64,000 nucleotides of DNA from Thermothielavioides terrestris NRRL 8126 (GCF_000226115.1 NC_016458.1:7536001-7600000), one strand, 5' to 3'; counted from the stretch's first letter, positions 49,254 through 60,455 are shown. Notes: generated by a model not told the origin, from the sequence alone. Numbers and translations are program-made.

Positions 49254-50804
49254 TCACCGCAACTCGGTGGCGAACACGGGCAGAAACACGACGCAGGCCT
49301 TCCACAGAATCAGCACGGCCTGCACGAGCGCCAGCGGCAGCTTCAGAAAGCCCAGCACATGCCCGCCGCACACGTCGAGGACGTTGAGCCAGATGGCCAG
49401 GAATGCGACGCTGAAGAAGTGGTAGGCCAGCGTGAGCGGACGGCGCAGCAGGCCGCCGAGCAGGGCGACGGGCTCGTCGGTCCAGCCGCGCTGGAAGTAG
49501 CGGAAGCAGCCGCGCTGCAGGGCGCGCAGCTGCCAGTCGTCGGCGGCGAAGAGGCTGTAGAGCGCCTGGGCGAGCACGTTGATGATGCTGGTGAGCGACT
49601 TGCGGCGCCAGTGGAAGGCGGCCATGGCGGCGCGCACGGCCGCGCGGTCGGCCAGCGAGGGGACCGCGTCCGGCGCCAGCAGGGACGCCAGCAGCAGCGC
49701 GTCGTTGAACGCCACCGTCATGCCGCCGCCCGTCAGCGGGTGCCGCATGTTGTACGCGTCGCCGAGCAGGATCGCGCCCGCCTGCGTGGTTTGCTTGGTC
49801 GATGGCAGCCAGCTGTTGGGCATGCTTTTGGGGATGCGGCCGTCCGCTGCGAGGGCGGCGCGCGCGCTGGGCTGCACGTGCGGCGGGAGGGCGGGGATGA
49901 CGACCTTCTCGATGTAGCCGCGCACGCCGCCGTTGGCGGGCGAGGCGGCGGGGTGGTTGATGGGGACGTTGATGAGCGCGCGGGTCTCGTGCGTGCCGAT
50001 CTGGTAGAGCAGGGCGAGGGCTTGGTCCCCGATGACGACGTGGCCGTGGTTGGCGGGCGGGAAGGGGCAGTCGATGAGCTCGAGCGCGTAGAATTTGCTG
50101 CGGACGACGGGAGTGGTGCCGAGGAGCTCCTGGCGGAATATGGATTGGTAGCCGTCGGCGATGATGGTCAGCTGGCCGAAGAAGCAGTCGGGCACCTTCT
50201 CGCCCGTTTCTTGGTTCTTCGTCCGGGTCTGGACGCCCAGTACCTCGTCGCTGTGCTGGCCCCTTATGGTGGCCGTGGCCTCGGTCTCGAATACGCTGAT
50301 ATTCGGGTGCGCTAGGCACGCCCTGCGCAGCTGCATAATAAACCTGCCGTGGTGAAAACTCCTCCCTTCCGGCCTGGCAGGCGTCTTCTCCCCCTTGACA
50401 TGCCCATTCCCATGACCATCGAGCGCCTCCTTCCTGTTCCCCGCTCCGACGACCACGCCCCCGTCACCGGTCAGGGGCGGATACGAGAAGGCCACCTCCT
50501 CGCCCCTGTACAGCACATGGTATCCATAACACGGTATCGCATCGATATCCTCCAGACACTTCTCGAGTCCCAGCTTGCGCAGCGCCTCGACGCCGCCGGG
50601 CTGCAGCAGCTCGCCGATGATGCGGTCCGGCTCGTGCATCCACCGCTCGAGCAGGATGACGCTGCGGCCCTGGGTGGCAAGGGCATAGGCGATGGCGCAC
50701 CCGAAGACGCCGGCGCCGACCACGACGACGTCGGCCTCGTGGTGCTGCTCGCGCCGCTCGCGCTCGCGGTCGCGGGCGGCCTGGGACTCGTCCGCGCCCG
50801 CCAT
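49254..50804 (-). CDS. ERG1: Squalene epoxidase / squalene monooxygenase (ERG1), 516 aa
   Basis: FAD-dependent oxygenase of the ER that converts squalene to 2,3-oxidosqualene in ergosterol synthesis; the target of allylamine antifungals such as terbinafine. Intronless, ATG at 50804, TCA (minus TGA) at 49254. FAD-binding GAGVFG at residues 30-35, then ERWMHEPDRIIGELLQPGG (about 52-70), the DG motif ADGYQSIFR (about 215-223), and the second FAD motif GDAYNMRHPLTGGG (about 346-359). The C-terminus has hydrophobic segments (about 465-513) that anchor it. Length fits fungal Erg1. The N-terminal ~24 residues are highly charged. Converges with ALG5; its upstream region is 50805-51692. Confidence 0.96.
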   Translation of the reverse strand: MAGADESQAARDRERERREQHHEADVVVVGAGVFGCAIAYALATQGRSVILLERWMHEPDRIIGELLQPGGVEALRKLGLEKCLEDIDAIPCYGYHVLYRGEEVAFSYPPLTGDGGVVVGAGNRKEALDGHGNGHVKGEKTPARPEGRSFHHGRFIMQLRRACLAHPNISVFETEATATIRGQHSDEVLGVQTRTKNQETGEKVPDCFFGQLTIIADGYQSIFRQELLGTTPVVRSKFYALELIDCPFPPANHGHVVIGDQALALLYQIGTHETRALINVPINHPAASPANGGVRGYIEKVVIPALPPHVQPSARAALAADGRIPKSMPNSWLPSTKQTTQAGAILLGDAYNMRHPLTGGGMTVAFNDALLLASLLAPDAVPSLADRAAVRAAMAAFHWRRKSLTSIINVLAQALYSLFAADDWQLRALQRGCFRYFQRGWTDEPVALLGGLLRRPLTLAYHFFSVAFLAIWLNVLDVCGGHVLGFLKLPLALVQAVLILWKACVVFLPVFATELR

Positions 50805-51692
50805 GACGGAGCTGAGGGTTTCGTTGACCGACCTTCCACGGAGTTCGTTCGGGGGAGTACGGTCGACAGCGCGGCGGCCGGGCTAAGTGAGGTTCGGCGA
50901 GGGAAAGCGGGTCAGTGAGAAGAAAGTCGAGTGATCGTCCCCCTCCTGGGCTGGAGCCGTCGCTGCGAAACGGCCCCAGAGCCTTGCGCTTCCTCAACCA
51001 ACCCAATACAGGAGAAGGAGAAGCGTGCTGTCGCAACCGAAGAAAAAAAGAAGGAGTAATCTTGCCGCTGGCCGCCAATCCTTTTCAATCACAAGCGCAA
51101 TCGAGTTCTCGGTCCACTTCCCGAGTTTGTTTGCTATTCCTGTTATTCCTCGTTCGCGTGCAAGTGCAGACCCGCGAAATTATTCAAAGACCACCTCTCT
51201 CGAGAATCGTCCCATGCGGCAGGCACCGTATGGGGCGCCTACCCCTGCGCAACCAATCAGCGACGGGGCGCCCCTGACACCGCAGTTCACATGTCAGTCG
51301 ATGGCCCAAGTGGGGCCCCCAACAGTGGGCTGTTTCTCACCCTCAGTACCTCAGCAAGAGTGCCCGCGTTTCCACCGAAGGGAGGGAGTCGACAGACAAG
51401 ACGCAGGTACGAACTGCACAGCATTGGGTGGGGGACGAAATATTGACTATGTTGAGCTGCGCAGGTAAACAAAAGAGCTTAATATTCAAAGTCGGGAAGG
51501 ATACAAGTATACTTTTACACTCCCAGGTACAGTGGTGAAAGCCACAAGATTGTAGTTACATCTATACAGTACCTCCGTACCCAAACACCGATGTCCCCGA
51601 CTCTATCCGTATTTTGTCGTTTTTTTGACCACCCTTCTCAGTAGCCTTTTGACCCCCGTCCCTCCCTCCGCAAGCCAGCATACTGCGTCTTT
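50805..51692. promoter_or_regulatory. ERG1 upstream region and 3' side of the PPR gene
   Basis: About 890 bp holding the ERG1 promoter (minus strand) and the downstream end of the PPR-like gene. I looked for an SRE-like sterol element but could not identify one with confidence. Small open frames here are not convincing. Confidence 0.4.
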
Positions 51693-54600
51693 CTAGAAAG
51701 CCTCGACAGCCGCCACCCTCGCCGCACCGCCGCCGTCCAGCTCCCGCCCCAACGGAGCAAAATACTCCGCACCAAGGAACCCGTCCGCAACCCCGTCCTC
51801 ATCCCCCGTCTCGCTCCCCTTCTTCTCCTCCTTCTTCCCTTTCCCCCCGCCGAGCCAGGGTATCGCGTCCAGGTCGACGGGCGGACAGCCGGCGTCGAGC
51901 GCCGCGCGCCGCATGATGCGCATCGCCGCGGCCTCGAGGAGCTTCCCCTCGTCGCGCCGCCGCCGCCGCGCCTCCACCACCCGCCGGATGCCCTCGTCCA
52001 GCACCGCCCGCGCCCGCATCCGCTGCTGCAGCGTGACGCCCCAGGCGCGCGAGTGCGCGACCCTGACGCGCGCGTGCCGCAGCGCCGTGCGGCACGCCGA
52101 GTCCTCCTTGTAGTCGCTCGCGAGCGCCCGGTCGACGGTGTCCTGGAGGCCGGCGACGTCCACCAGCTCGGCGTAGGCGGCCAGGAGGATCTTGAAGTTG
52201 TGCACGTCGAAGCAGGGCCCGGCCGAGCCGCCGCGCACCTCGGCGGCTTCGAGCGCGTACGTGATGGCGCCGCGGATGTGCCCCGCGCTCAGGCAGGTGA
52301 GCGCAGCGCGGTGGAGCGACGGCTCTTTCAGCGGGATGCCGCAGTTCCGGTAGTGGGCGAGCGTGGCGCGGACCGTCTCGTAAGTTTTTGTTGGGTTGGT
52401 GGTGCAGCTTATTTCGCCCAGCTGTTTGGCGAGAAGCTGGTTGATGACGGAGTGGACGTCTTGGCCCTTTGCCTGCGCGGCTTGAATGAGGGCGTATGCC
52501 CCGTGGTAGTCCGTGGGCGCGGCGCGCAACCGCGCCTGTACTGCCAGCCGCAAGGTCTGCTGAGAGAACGGCATGCCAAGATGGAGGGCGCGCTTGTAGA
52601 GCCAGACGGCGCGACGAGGGCAGCCAACAGCCAGTGCTTCCTTCATCGCGAAGACGAGGTCCTCGACCTGGGCACCCTTGGCCCTGAATGAGAGCTTGTT
52701 TGGGTCGACTCTCAACGAGAGCAGGCGCCCTTTCGCCGCGCTGCAGCCGACATGTTTGGAGTCCAGCAGCGCGGCATCCGCCATGACTTGTTCGGTATGT
52801 TTGTCGACGAAGTCGGGGTTCAAGGCCCTCAGCTTCCGGTAGAGCGTACGGAGGTCTCGGAAGGGGAACTTCCACTGCCTTCGACATCTCACCAGGATGG
52901 CGTTGGTGAAGGCAGCGTCGACAGGAAAGCCAGCCCGACTCGAGTAGTCGAGCCAGCTGATCAAGGAGCGGACATCGCGGGCGGCCCCGTACTGTTTCGC
53001 CATGAGCGTGACCATGTAGCTGCACAATGGCACCTCCAGTTCGTCGGCATAGGACTTGAGGAATGCCTCGGTCTCGCGGACCGTGTGCGTGTCGGCGTAG
53101 GCCTTGAGCACCGGAACAAAGACCTGACCGTAGGCCTTGTGCTTCGGTCTCCCGCGCTGCTTCATGGCCTCGAAAGTAGCGCGAACTGCAGCCCAGTCCC
53201 CGTCCTTCGCACGGAAGCGAGCAAAAACGCCCAGCAGCCGGACGTCTGACGCAAGAGCGCCGTTAGCGGCAGTGGCAGCCGCGAAATACGAGTCAGCCTT
53301 GGCTCGTTCACCAGCTTCCAGAGCCAGCTCGACCATGATGCGGTAGATATTGTCGGAGCGGTACACTGAGTCCTTCAGGCTAGGCGTCTGTAACTCTTGG
53401 AAGAGTGTCTCAATCGCCTGGAAGTCGTGATGTTGCTTCCAATGGGACACAAGAAGCTTAATGACCCAGTGCGAGCTCAGCTTGGTGTCCCCCAAATCGG
53501 AGCAAATGCTGTGGAGCGTTTTGAGGACCTGCTCCGGCCGGTAGTTGTGGCCAAGCTCGACGCTCTCGACAATCATGTCTCCGATGGCGTGAAGGGATTC
53601 TGCGGTTGGAGAGCTCTTGGCGTAGGTCGAGAGGAAGACCTTGACCACGGACTTGTAGTCCCTTTTCTCGTACAGCTTCGTGAGAAACCACGAGGTCAAG
53701 CTCTCGGATCGCTCACCAGCAACCAAGTTACACCGCCGATACATGCCAAAGATCCTCTGCAATCGATCCATCGAAAAGCTGAGCTCGAGCAGCTCGCGTC
53801 CGAGGACGTACATTTGGCCGTCCGGATCTGTTGGCCGGGCTGTAAAGGTCGGCAGGAACAAGTTGATGCCTGCGTCGAGGTTCAGCTGGTAGGCACTCCG
53901 CGTCTCCTCGCTCAGCTCTGTCCGCCCCAGCAACGACCGAATGAGGGCGAAGGGCTCATGGCGGAGATACGCGCTCTCCTCCAGCGGGCCCCGAGCGATA
54001 ACGGCAAGGAGGAGCTTCATAGCGTCCTCCAGCATGCCTTCCTCCTGACAGGTCCGACACAGCAGCGCGCTGGCTTCAATCCAGGACTGGTCCAAGTTGT
54101 CTGGGGCTGATCTCTGGCCCATGACCTCCAGCATGTTGCGCAGTGCGGTGGCAATTTGCCGACCATCCCTGGTGCGGCAGGCTTCGTGCACCTGGGCCAC
54201 AATCTCGTCGATGGTCGGGAACGCATAGCGCTTGATGAGCTCCGTGTTCGTCAAAAACCACCTCGGGCTCGATTTGAACAGCATGCCTCCAAGTCGTGAG
54301 GAGTCCTGAATCGAGGTGCTTGACGCGTTTCGGAGGCGCTGATGATTCGGCGCAAAAGAGCAAGCATAATCGATATCGCTGGCGTCGCTCTTCACTGCAA
54401 TTGCGGCTTCGGCCTCCGGCTTTTCCCTCGCTCTTGACTCCGTCTCAACCCCGTCGAGGGCCATATTTTCCACCGTATCCACGCCACCATTGTTTTCATC
54501 ACCCAGACTGCTTTTCCTCGTAGTCGGGCTCAATGCTGATTCCGCGCTGCGTAGATCGCCTTCTTGCAACGCTAGGCCCATTCGCGAGCCGGCGAGGAGC

Positions 54601-54830
54601 CCCGGATCCCAGAGGGCCTCCTCCTCCAAGGCCACGGCGAGTGCGCCGCCGCCGGCACGGTAACGCTTCGCCGACTTGATCTTCTGGCCATTTTCAATGA
54701 CGCGCAGCGCATTGTTGATCTTCCGCCGCCGGTCTTCGACGACGAGGGCGAGCGTGCAGGTTGTGCCCACGGCGAGTCCTCGCAGCGCCGTCAAGGCCGC
54801 CTTGGAGGGAACGGGAAGCGAGGAAGACAT
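51693..54830 (-). CDS. PPR-like helical repeat protein, probably mitochondrial (1045 aa)
   Basis: Single exon, ATG at 54830 (context GACATG), stop at 51693. The N-terminus has few acidic residues and includes a hydrophobic stretch followed by EDRRRKINNALR (about 33-44). A low-complexity part runs to about 190, and the remainder is built of helical pairs of PPR/TPR type, for example the segments around residues 555-605 (AVRATFEAMKQRGRPKHKAY) and 625-665. Fungal PPR proteins act on mitochondrial transcripts or translation; this role is inferred from architecture only and no specific orthologue is claimed. The C-terminus is Lys/Glu/Gly-rich (about 1000-1030). Confidence 0.75.
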   Translation of the reverse strand: MSSSLPVPSKAALTALRGLAVGTTCTLALVVEDRRRKINNALRVIENGQKIKSAKRYRAGGGALAVALEEEALWDPGLLAGSRMGLALQEGDLRSAESALSPTTRKSSLGDENNGGVDTVENMALDGVETESRAREKPEAEAAIAVKSDASDIDYACSFAPNHQRLRNASSTSIQDSSRLGGMLFKSSPRWFLTNTELIKRYAFPTIDEIVAQVHEACRTRDGRQIATALRNMLEVMGQRSAPDNLDQSWIEASALLCRTCQEEGMLEDAMKLLLAVIARGPLEESAYLRHEPFALIRSLLGRTELSEETRSAYQLNLDAGINLFLPTFTARPTDPDGQMYVLGRELLELSFSMDRLQRIFGMYRRCNLVAGERSESLTSWFLTKLYEKRDYKSVVKVFLSTYAKSSPTAESLHAIGDMIVESVELGHNYRPEQVLKTLHSICSDLGDTKLSSHWVIKLLVSHWKQHHDFQAIETLFQELQTPSLKDSVYRSDNIYRIMVELALEAGERAKADSYFAAATAANGALASDVRLLGVFARFRAKDGDWAAVRATFEAMKQRGRPKHKAYGQVFVPVLKAYADTHTVRETEAFLKSYADELEVPLCSYMVTLMAKQYGAARDVRSLISWLDYSSRAGFPVDAAFTNAILVRCRRQWKFPFRDLRTLYRKLRALNPDFVDKHTEQVMADAALLDSKHVGCSAAKGRLLSLRVDPNKLSFRAKGAQVEDLVFAMKEALAVGCPRRAVWLYKRALHLGMPFSQQTLRLAVQARLRAAPTDYHGAYALIQAAQAKGQDVHSVINQLLAKQLGEISCTTNPTKTYETVRATLAHYRNCGIPLKEPSLHRAALTCLSAGHIRGAITYALEAAEVRGGSAGPCFDVHNFKILLAAYAELVDVAGLQDTVDRALASDYKEDSACRTALRHARVRVAHSRAWGVTLQQRMRARAVLDEGIRRVVEARRRRRDEGKLLEAAAMRIMRRAALDAGCPPVDLDAIPWLGGGKGKKEEKKGSETGDEDGVADGFLGAEYFAPLGRELDGGGAARVAAVEAF

Positions 54831-55423
54831 GGCGCTGATTCTTCCCTGTGCTGCCGTTCCATCCCGTCAGCGCATCTTGAGACGGCCGGGTGGTTGTCGT
54901 GTGCGTCACGGGTAGGTCAATGGCGGGTGCAAGTTCATTTTTGTCAAAGTGCAGTTTAGCTCCACGGCCTTTTCCGGCGCTGCGAACTATGAGGTGATGT
55001 TGCCGCACATGGGCCGATGGAACCCCACAGCAGAGCAAGGTAGGCGAGAGCTTACACCAATCACGATTCGGCATGGTTTTTAGCGATCGAGAGCACAGTG
55101 AGCCGAGCTTCCACTCAGGAGCCCGAACCATAACCAAGTCAAAAACGCCATCTCCATACATTTATTTCAGTGTACATGGCTGGTAATTTTGGAGATTGGA
55201 GAATGAAGATTGCGCAAATGTTCTACACGTCTATATCTAACAGGTACAGATCTATCCAACCCACACCCCAACGCCCTCCCTGATATGGCCGTCCCCTAGT
55301 CTCCCCTCCCCCCCAACCTCGTTCCAGCCAGCCACATGCCGGAGTATAGAGCACAGAATGATAATACAGGATGGTCTATGTACAGTACAGTCAACGCCTC
55401 GCTCCCTTGGTTCTGCGTCATCG
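54831..55423. promoter_or_regulatory. Upstream region of the PPR-like gene and 3' side of MME1
   Basis: About 590 bp. GC-normal proximal part and an AT-richer 55170-55290 part that likely includes the MME1 3' UTR. No further gene seen. Confidence 0.4.
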
Positions 55424-56870
55424 CTAGACAAGTTCGCGTCGCTCTATAGGCATGTACAGTTCCAGCTTGCGCAGGATGGACTGGTACAGGAACAACATGC
55501 ATCCGCTCTGGATGCTGGTCCAAGCAGCCCGCGGCCCGACGCCTCTGAACCACCCAGCAAAGCCTTCCGTCTTGTAGATCAGGCTGAGGCCGGTGATCAT
55601 AGACGACGTCTGCAGCGTGATAGCGCCGGGCTTGGGGGTATGTGTGGACGGAGAGGAGGTTGATATCAGCCGCTTTTGCAACTTGTTCGCCGCCGTCTCG
55701 GCCGTGATCTTCGTATTCCCCTCCTTGGCCGGACCGGGCGTCGGCGCTGGGTCGGTGGGAGGCGGTGCGAGCCCTCCGGCTTCTGGGTGGACTTGGGTCT
55801 GGAGCCGTGTCTTGACGACGTCGAGCGGACATGTCATCGTCCCAGCCAGTCCGCCAGCTGCCGCTCCGGTCAAGAGCTCCAACTCCCACCCGATGTCGCG
55901 GCTGCCCTTCCATTGGTGTGCCCAACTTTGCCCTTGCTCGTAGAACATGAACTGGAGAGCCGAGAAAGGGAGATCGCGCCACAACGTAGCGCCGTAGCCG
56001 TAGAATAAAGCGGAGAGTCCCTCGGTCCGAACGATCGTCCTCACAGCATCGACCGTTCCCCGGTAATTATACCCCGACGTGAAGAAAGGATTGTTGTATC
56101 GGCCCTGTAACTGCAACCGAGTTTTGACAACCTCGGACGGCACGTACACGGTCGACGCCGCAAAATCGCCGATGAAGCCTATAGCACAAACCCGTCAGGA
56201 AGAAAGTAAACCTCTGACTGCGAGAGTCACCGCACTGACCGGCCAGCAAGTACGCCAGATGAGGCTGGACGCCGGAGTCCAGCATCTTCCGCTTGCTCCA
56301 CTCATAGCTGCCGAAGAAGAAACACGTTGCCGGGAACGAGCCGGCAAGCGCCGGTATCCAGCCGCCGTAGAGCCCGCGCCGTATCCCTTCTTGCCGAAAT
56401 ATCTTGACGTACGACGCGCCTAACGAGGTGTACTTGGGCGGAATATGCGGATCGCCCTGCTGCCGCGTCTTGACCGTGTCGAGCGAGTGCATGAGCATGT
56501 CACCGGTAGACCCGCCCAGGCCGCCAGCGAGCATGCACTGTGGTGGAGGCTGGCGTCAGCGCGCTCTGTGCGGACACACAGGTTGACCTGGGAGAGAAAG
56601 GGAGGGGGGGGGAAGGTGTGCCCCAGGAGAACGCACGTGCAGGTAAGGCGGGCGCCCTTCGATCTCTCCATCTTGAGACCTCATATTATGAGCGCGGAGC
56701 GATTCGGTTCCAGTAGTAAGGACATGCGACAGGATCTGCGCGTGGTCCGTATGTCCATCGTCGGGGGCGGCCGGGCCCAGGTCCGGGAAACTGTGCGAGG
56801 GCGCGGGTGCGGGCGAGGGCGAGAGGATCGTTGACGGAGTGGGTGCGGCCGCCTCGAAGCCAAGCACCAT
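55424..56870 (-). CDS. MME1: Mitochondrial carrier of the MME1 (yeast YMR166C) type, 3 exons, 428 aa
   Basis: Inner-membrane solute carrier; its yeast relative Mme1 is described as a mitochondrial Mg2+ exporter. Exons (minus) 56870-56637, 56537-56240 and 56178-55424. Intron 1 is 99 nt (GTGCGT to CACAG, phase 0); intron 2 is 61 nt (GTCAGT to TATAG, phase 1, CTGAC branch). After a Pro/Ser-rich lead of ~75 residues come three carrier repeats with signatures SLDTVKTR (first residue S instead of P, as I recall for Mme1), VPSEVVKTR and CPLDVVKTR. The segment LAGGLGGSTGD and the phrase NPFFTSGYNYRG support the Mme1 assignment. A Pro-rich ~50-residue insertion follows the third signature (LAPPPTDPAPTPGPAKEG). 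Confidence 0.88.
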
Positions 56871-57334
56871 CGCCCTGTGGTCAAAGAGGACAGCACAATT
56901 GCGCCGCCCGGACAGCGGGCGGAGTATCTCGTCGTCTGCTGTCAGTCACGAGATATGCTGCAGGCCCGGTTTTTTTTGGCTGGCGTATCGCAGCAGCGTA
57001 AATGTTCCCAGGTCAAATTTCTGGGCGGTCGTGCCGGTCCGAGGCCGTTTTGCGGCAGGCCCAGTGGTCCGTGCGTGGGCGGCAACGGGCGGCAAGTTAT
57101 CCCCGGTGAATTCGGTTTCCGAAGCCACCGAACCAGTTTGTTCAGTGAATCGTGAGAACGCCCACTGTCAGCTTAGGTTTAGATCTCGGGCTCTTCTGTT
57201 AAATGTCCTTCCAGACTTGTCTATATCTAGGTATAAACACACATACATGTACAGAATAGACACAAAGAACCATGCCAATCCCGCCCTCCCCGCGACCACG
57301 ACTCATTCACAATCCGCAACATCCCCATCTTCCC
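56871..57334. promoter_or_regulatory. MME1 upstream region and IMP2 3' side
   Basis: About 460 bp with no convincing gene. Short frames on the plus strand lack family features. Confidence 0.4.
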
Positions 57335-58000
57335 TCAGGCCGCCCTATGCACCCCTGCCCGCAAAGGATGCTCCCACCACCTCACTCGTCCGGCGCGATC
57401 CCACGGCGACAGGATGTGCGTGACCCTGCCCGTGATGAGCCTCACCGAGATGGGCCCGTAGTAGTTACTGTCCCGGCTGAGGTCGCCGTCGCCCTCCACC
57501 CAGACATGGCCCTCCGGCACCGAGGCGTACTCGTACGGATACGGCGGTTTCGTCCTGACCACATCGCCCTCCAGTCCCACGATCCTCTTGACTGCGATGC
57601 CGTCCGGGTCATTGGGTTTCCTAATCCCGCATTCATTTAGCACACCAGATACTCACTCTCTACAGCACATGTATGTACATGAATAGAATGATAGAATGAA
57701 AGAATGAAAAAAAGGACGTGTATGTACAACCGAGCGAACCTACCGAAACAGAACCACCATGCCCCTCCGCAGGCCCTCGTGCGGGTACATCTTCCAGACG
57801 AGGCACAGGTCCCGGCGCAGCGACTCATTGTAGTGCGGGTTCAGGAACGGGTACATGGACGGCCCGTGGATGAAGGTGATCTCGGCGACGTACGTGTTGA
57901 ACCAGATCAGCGGCGGGATCCACGTCGCGTAGCGCAAAAGGTAGCGCGACACCTGCCGGAGGAACTGCAGGCGCCCTCCGGCGGCGGCCCACGAGGCCAT
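57335..58000 (-). CDS. IMP2: Mitochondrial inner membrane protease subunit 2 (IMP2), 2 exons, 180 aa
   Basis: Signal-peptidase-like serine protease that removes bipartite presequences from proteins in the intermembrane space, working with Imp1. Exon 1 58000-57744, intron 57743-57621 (123 nt, GTAGGT to ATTAG, phase 2, branch CTAAA), exon 2 57620-57335. One N-terminal membrane segment (about 24-38), the catalytic Ser48 in GPSMYPFL, and the catalytic Lys97 in GIAVKRIVGLEGD give the S26-family Ser/Lys dyad with the usual spacing. EGHVWVEGDGDLSRDSNYYGP is the conserved C-terminal box. The last ~20 residues (RAGRVRWWEHPLRAG) are a divergent extension. Upstream neighbour eIF2-alpha lies on the same strand. 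Confidence 0.92.
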
Positions 58001-58482
58001 CGGGGGCTCTCAATGCTGCTGAGATTTGGGGGTAAAGGATGGGTTTTGTAAGTTGAGTGGTGAGATATGGATAACGCAATGGACGATAGGGGTGCTGTAA
58101 TATGCAAGTCGCGAGTTTGTTGAAGCTGGAGTGGGTTGAGTGGCGTGTTGGTGCAGATAACATGGTAGTGAAGAATCCACCTCGATTAATGCATACTACG
58201 CAAGCCAATGGAGCATCACTCAATCTCCTTGCGGTTTCGTCAAGCATCACTTCATTGCCTTTTCTTTACCGCTGTGATCCTTCTAGATGGCTATCTGCGC
58301 GGTCTACCGTGCCCGGGAACTTTTTTTATTCCTGAGACGCCGTCATGCCAGACTGAATCTGAGAAACCGGCTCACCGTCTCCCAAGACCCTCAATCCTGG
58401 GGGTATCTGGTAATCCTCACAGCACACGTGCGTGGGCCATGCATCATAAACTTTGCCGAAGCCTGCGACGGGGGCCGCTCTC
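58001..58482. promoter_or_regulatory. IMP2 upstream region and eIF2-alpha 3' UTR
   Basis: About 480 bp. Contains a run of seven Ts near 58320 and no convincing gene. Confidence 0.4.
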
Positions 58483-59652
58483 CTAGACGGTCTCGGGGAT
58501 GTTTTCGTCGCTCTCGCTGACGCTTTCGTCGCCGCTGACTTCGGCGTTCTCGCGCTCGCGCTTCTCCATGAGAGCCTGGAGCTCAGCATCGTCCGACTCA
58601 GTCACGGCCTTGGGCGCCATCTTAACCACGAGGTTACCGCCAGCTTCCTCGATGCTCGCCCGGACGTCGGCAATGGCCTCCTCTAACCGCGCAATACCGG
58701 CGTTCTTGTCGAGACAAGTGTTGGTAAGGCTATCGCTCGTTAGCATAAAAGCACGCGAGTACGAGCTTGCAGCAGATCAGGGCGCCGTACACGTAGAGGG
58801 GAGGAGAAACAAGTCTGCACTTGACTTGCGTCCCGGCAGTGTTGCGGGCCTCGGCAGTGCGCAGAGCACTCTTGATGGCGTCGATGCCGTCGTAGCCGAA
58901 GCAGGTGACCTCAATATCGGCCCGGACCTTGGTCGGCTGCGGCGTCAGCCTCTTGCCAATGTACGACTTGAGCTCCTCGGCGACAGGCTCGCTCGGGAAC
59001 TGGATGTCGTTCCAGATATCGGGGTTGCTGCGCGGGTAATCAGCCAGCCATCTCGAGCAAGGCGGGATTGGCAGTGAAAAGCATACGTTATTGACAGCTT
59101 GAAGGCATCAAGGGAGTGTCCGTATTTCTTGTTGAGCGGCCACCCTATTGTCTCATAGAGCCTCTCGATCGGGGTCTGTGTCTTCTCGGCGACGTGTCTC
59201 ATAATCGAGTGCACAATCTTGCTCTTGTTGTACCGCTCTTCGCAACGGACAATATCCTCAGGCGACACACGGCGCTTGGACAGATCAATGTATCCTGCAG
59301 CCTCCTTAGCACGAGCGCAGACGGGCACCAGGAGGTGATGGCGGTGCAGATCCAACCTTTTTCCTTGTCCACACGCAGAACGACGACAACCTCGTTGCGA
59401 CCGACACGGATCAATTTCTGGATACTTCGGATACGCCGCCTCGAAAGCTCGGAAAGCAGAATCATGCCGTCGATGTTGTCGTACTCGAGAAGCTTAACAT
59501 AAGCTCCCATATCGGCAATCTAGCGAGCGTCAGCAGCATGGCAGCGACAGCAGCAGGGAAAATGGCCGGCGTACCTGTTTTACGTTCACCATCACGAAGG
59601 AGTCAATCTCCGGATACTTCTCCTCGTAAAACCTGCAGTTTGAGAGCGACAT
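58483..59652 (-). CDS. SUI2: Translation initiation factor eIF2 alpha subunit, 5 exons, 310 aa
   Basis: Alpha subunit of eIF2, which brings Met-tRNAi to the 40S ribosome; phosphorylation by Gcn2 converts it to an inhibitor of eIF2B. Exons (minus) 59652-59575, 59519-59357, 59294-59087, 59027-58791 and 58729-58483. Introns of 55, 62, 59 and 61 nt have GT-AG ends and phases 0, 1, 2, 2; the last has a perfect TGCTAAC branch. N-terminal S1 domain (about 15-90) with the target serine in [12 protein letters not shown] (Ser52 counting Met, the classical Ser51), helical domain ([13 protein letters not shown] onward), alpha/beta C-terminal domain ([15 protein letters not shown]), and an acidic Glu/Ser-rich tail. 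Divergent from NTE1. Confidence 0.96.
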
Positions 59653-60455
59653 CTTGTCGGTGGGTGCCGTTCCCGGCGGGGCAGAAGTGGGATGTGTCGT
59701 GTGTCGGGCAGAAGCCGGAAGCGAGAAGCGGTGATAAAGAGGGTGCGTCGGCAGCTATGAATGCGTGCGACGAAGAAACGCTGACGCTGTCGAGCCGCTC
59801 GTGGTCGGATACAAGACGGCGTGGTGAATTTGCCAGGGGATTGCGACAGCTCAAAGAACAGTCATCGAGTCTGTCCCGCAGTATTTTCAGAACCTTTGCC
59901 ACAAATTACGGGCACACAGCGGAGGATGTGGGCTGGTGTGGCTGGTGCTTTTTGGAGGGGTGAGGGGGGTGAGTGGGGAGAGGAAGCAGGAGCAACTCGG
60001 CTAACCACGGCACCCCGGTCCCGTCAATGGCCAGTGAGACCAGGATGCCCCACCACGGCGTCGAGTTCCAGCAGGCACTATCCGAACTTCACTACGTCAA
60101 CTCGCTGGCCAGAGCCTGGTCCCTTTATCCCACCAAGCTCTCGCAGGCCGAGCCCCATCCCACCGAGGACTGCCATCGTTGACCAATCTTACCAACTACC
60201 CAGAGGTCAGAAGTGTGCTCTGCTGGCGCCGAGGCCACAAAAGTGGTGGAATTGAGTCCCTCATCAGCTGCGTCCGAGGGCCTCTTACATCCTACGAACA
60301 CATTGCGTTGTTTGCGCACGGCGCAGGGAGGGAACGTCGAAGAAGCCCCGAGGCCGAAAGGAAAACAGAAGAAACCGAGGAGGCCGATCATGCTTCCCTC
60401 GGCCTTATCTACCGATACCGACCGACCTCCCTCGCGCCCCGCTTGAGCTTGCAAG
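59653..60455. promoter_or_regulatory. Shared divergent upstream region of eIF2-alpha and NTE1
   Basis: About 800 bp between two start codons facing away from each other, so both promoters must lie here. Two upstream ATG frames precede NTE1 on the plus strand: 60027-60182 (51 codons, MASETRMPHHGVEFQQALSE) and 60390-60446 (18 codons), the latter ending 9 bases before the NTE1 start. Whether they are in the mRNA is unknown. Confidence 0.5.

Noticed and set aside
49158..50315. 385-codon plus-strand open frame
   Set aside because: Lies antisense to ERG1, whose FAD motifs and full length are clear; the frame has the low-complexity A/G/E/V/R composition expected from GC-rich antisense.
51799..53025. 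408-codon minus-strand frame inside the PPR-like gene
   Set aside because: Out-of-frame shadow on the same strand, with Arg/Pro/Gly-rich composition and no family features.
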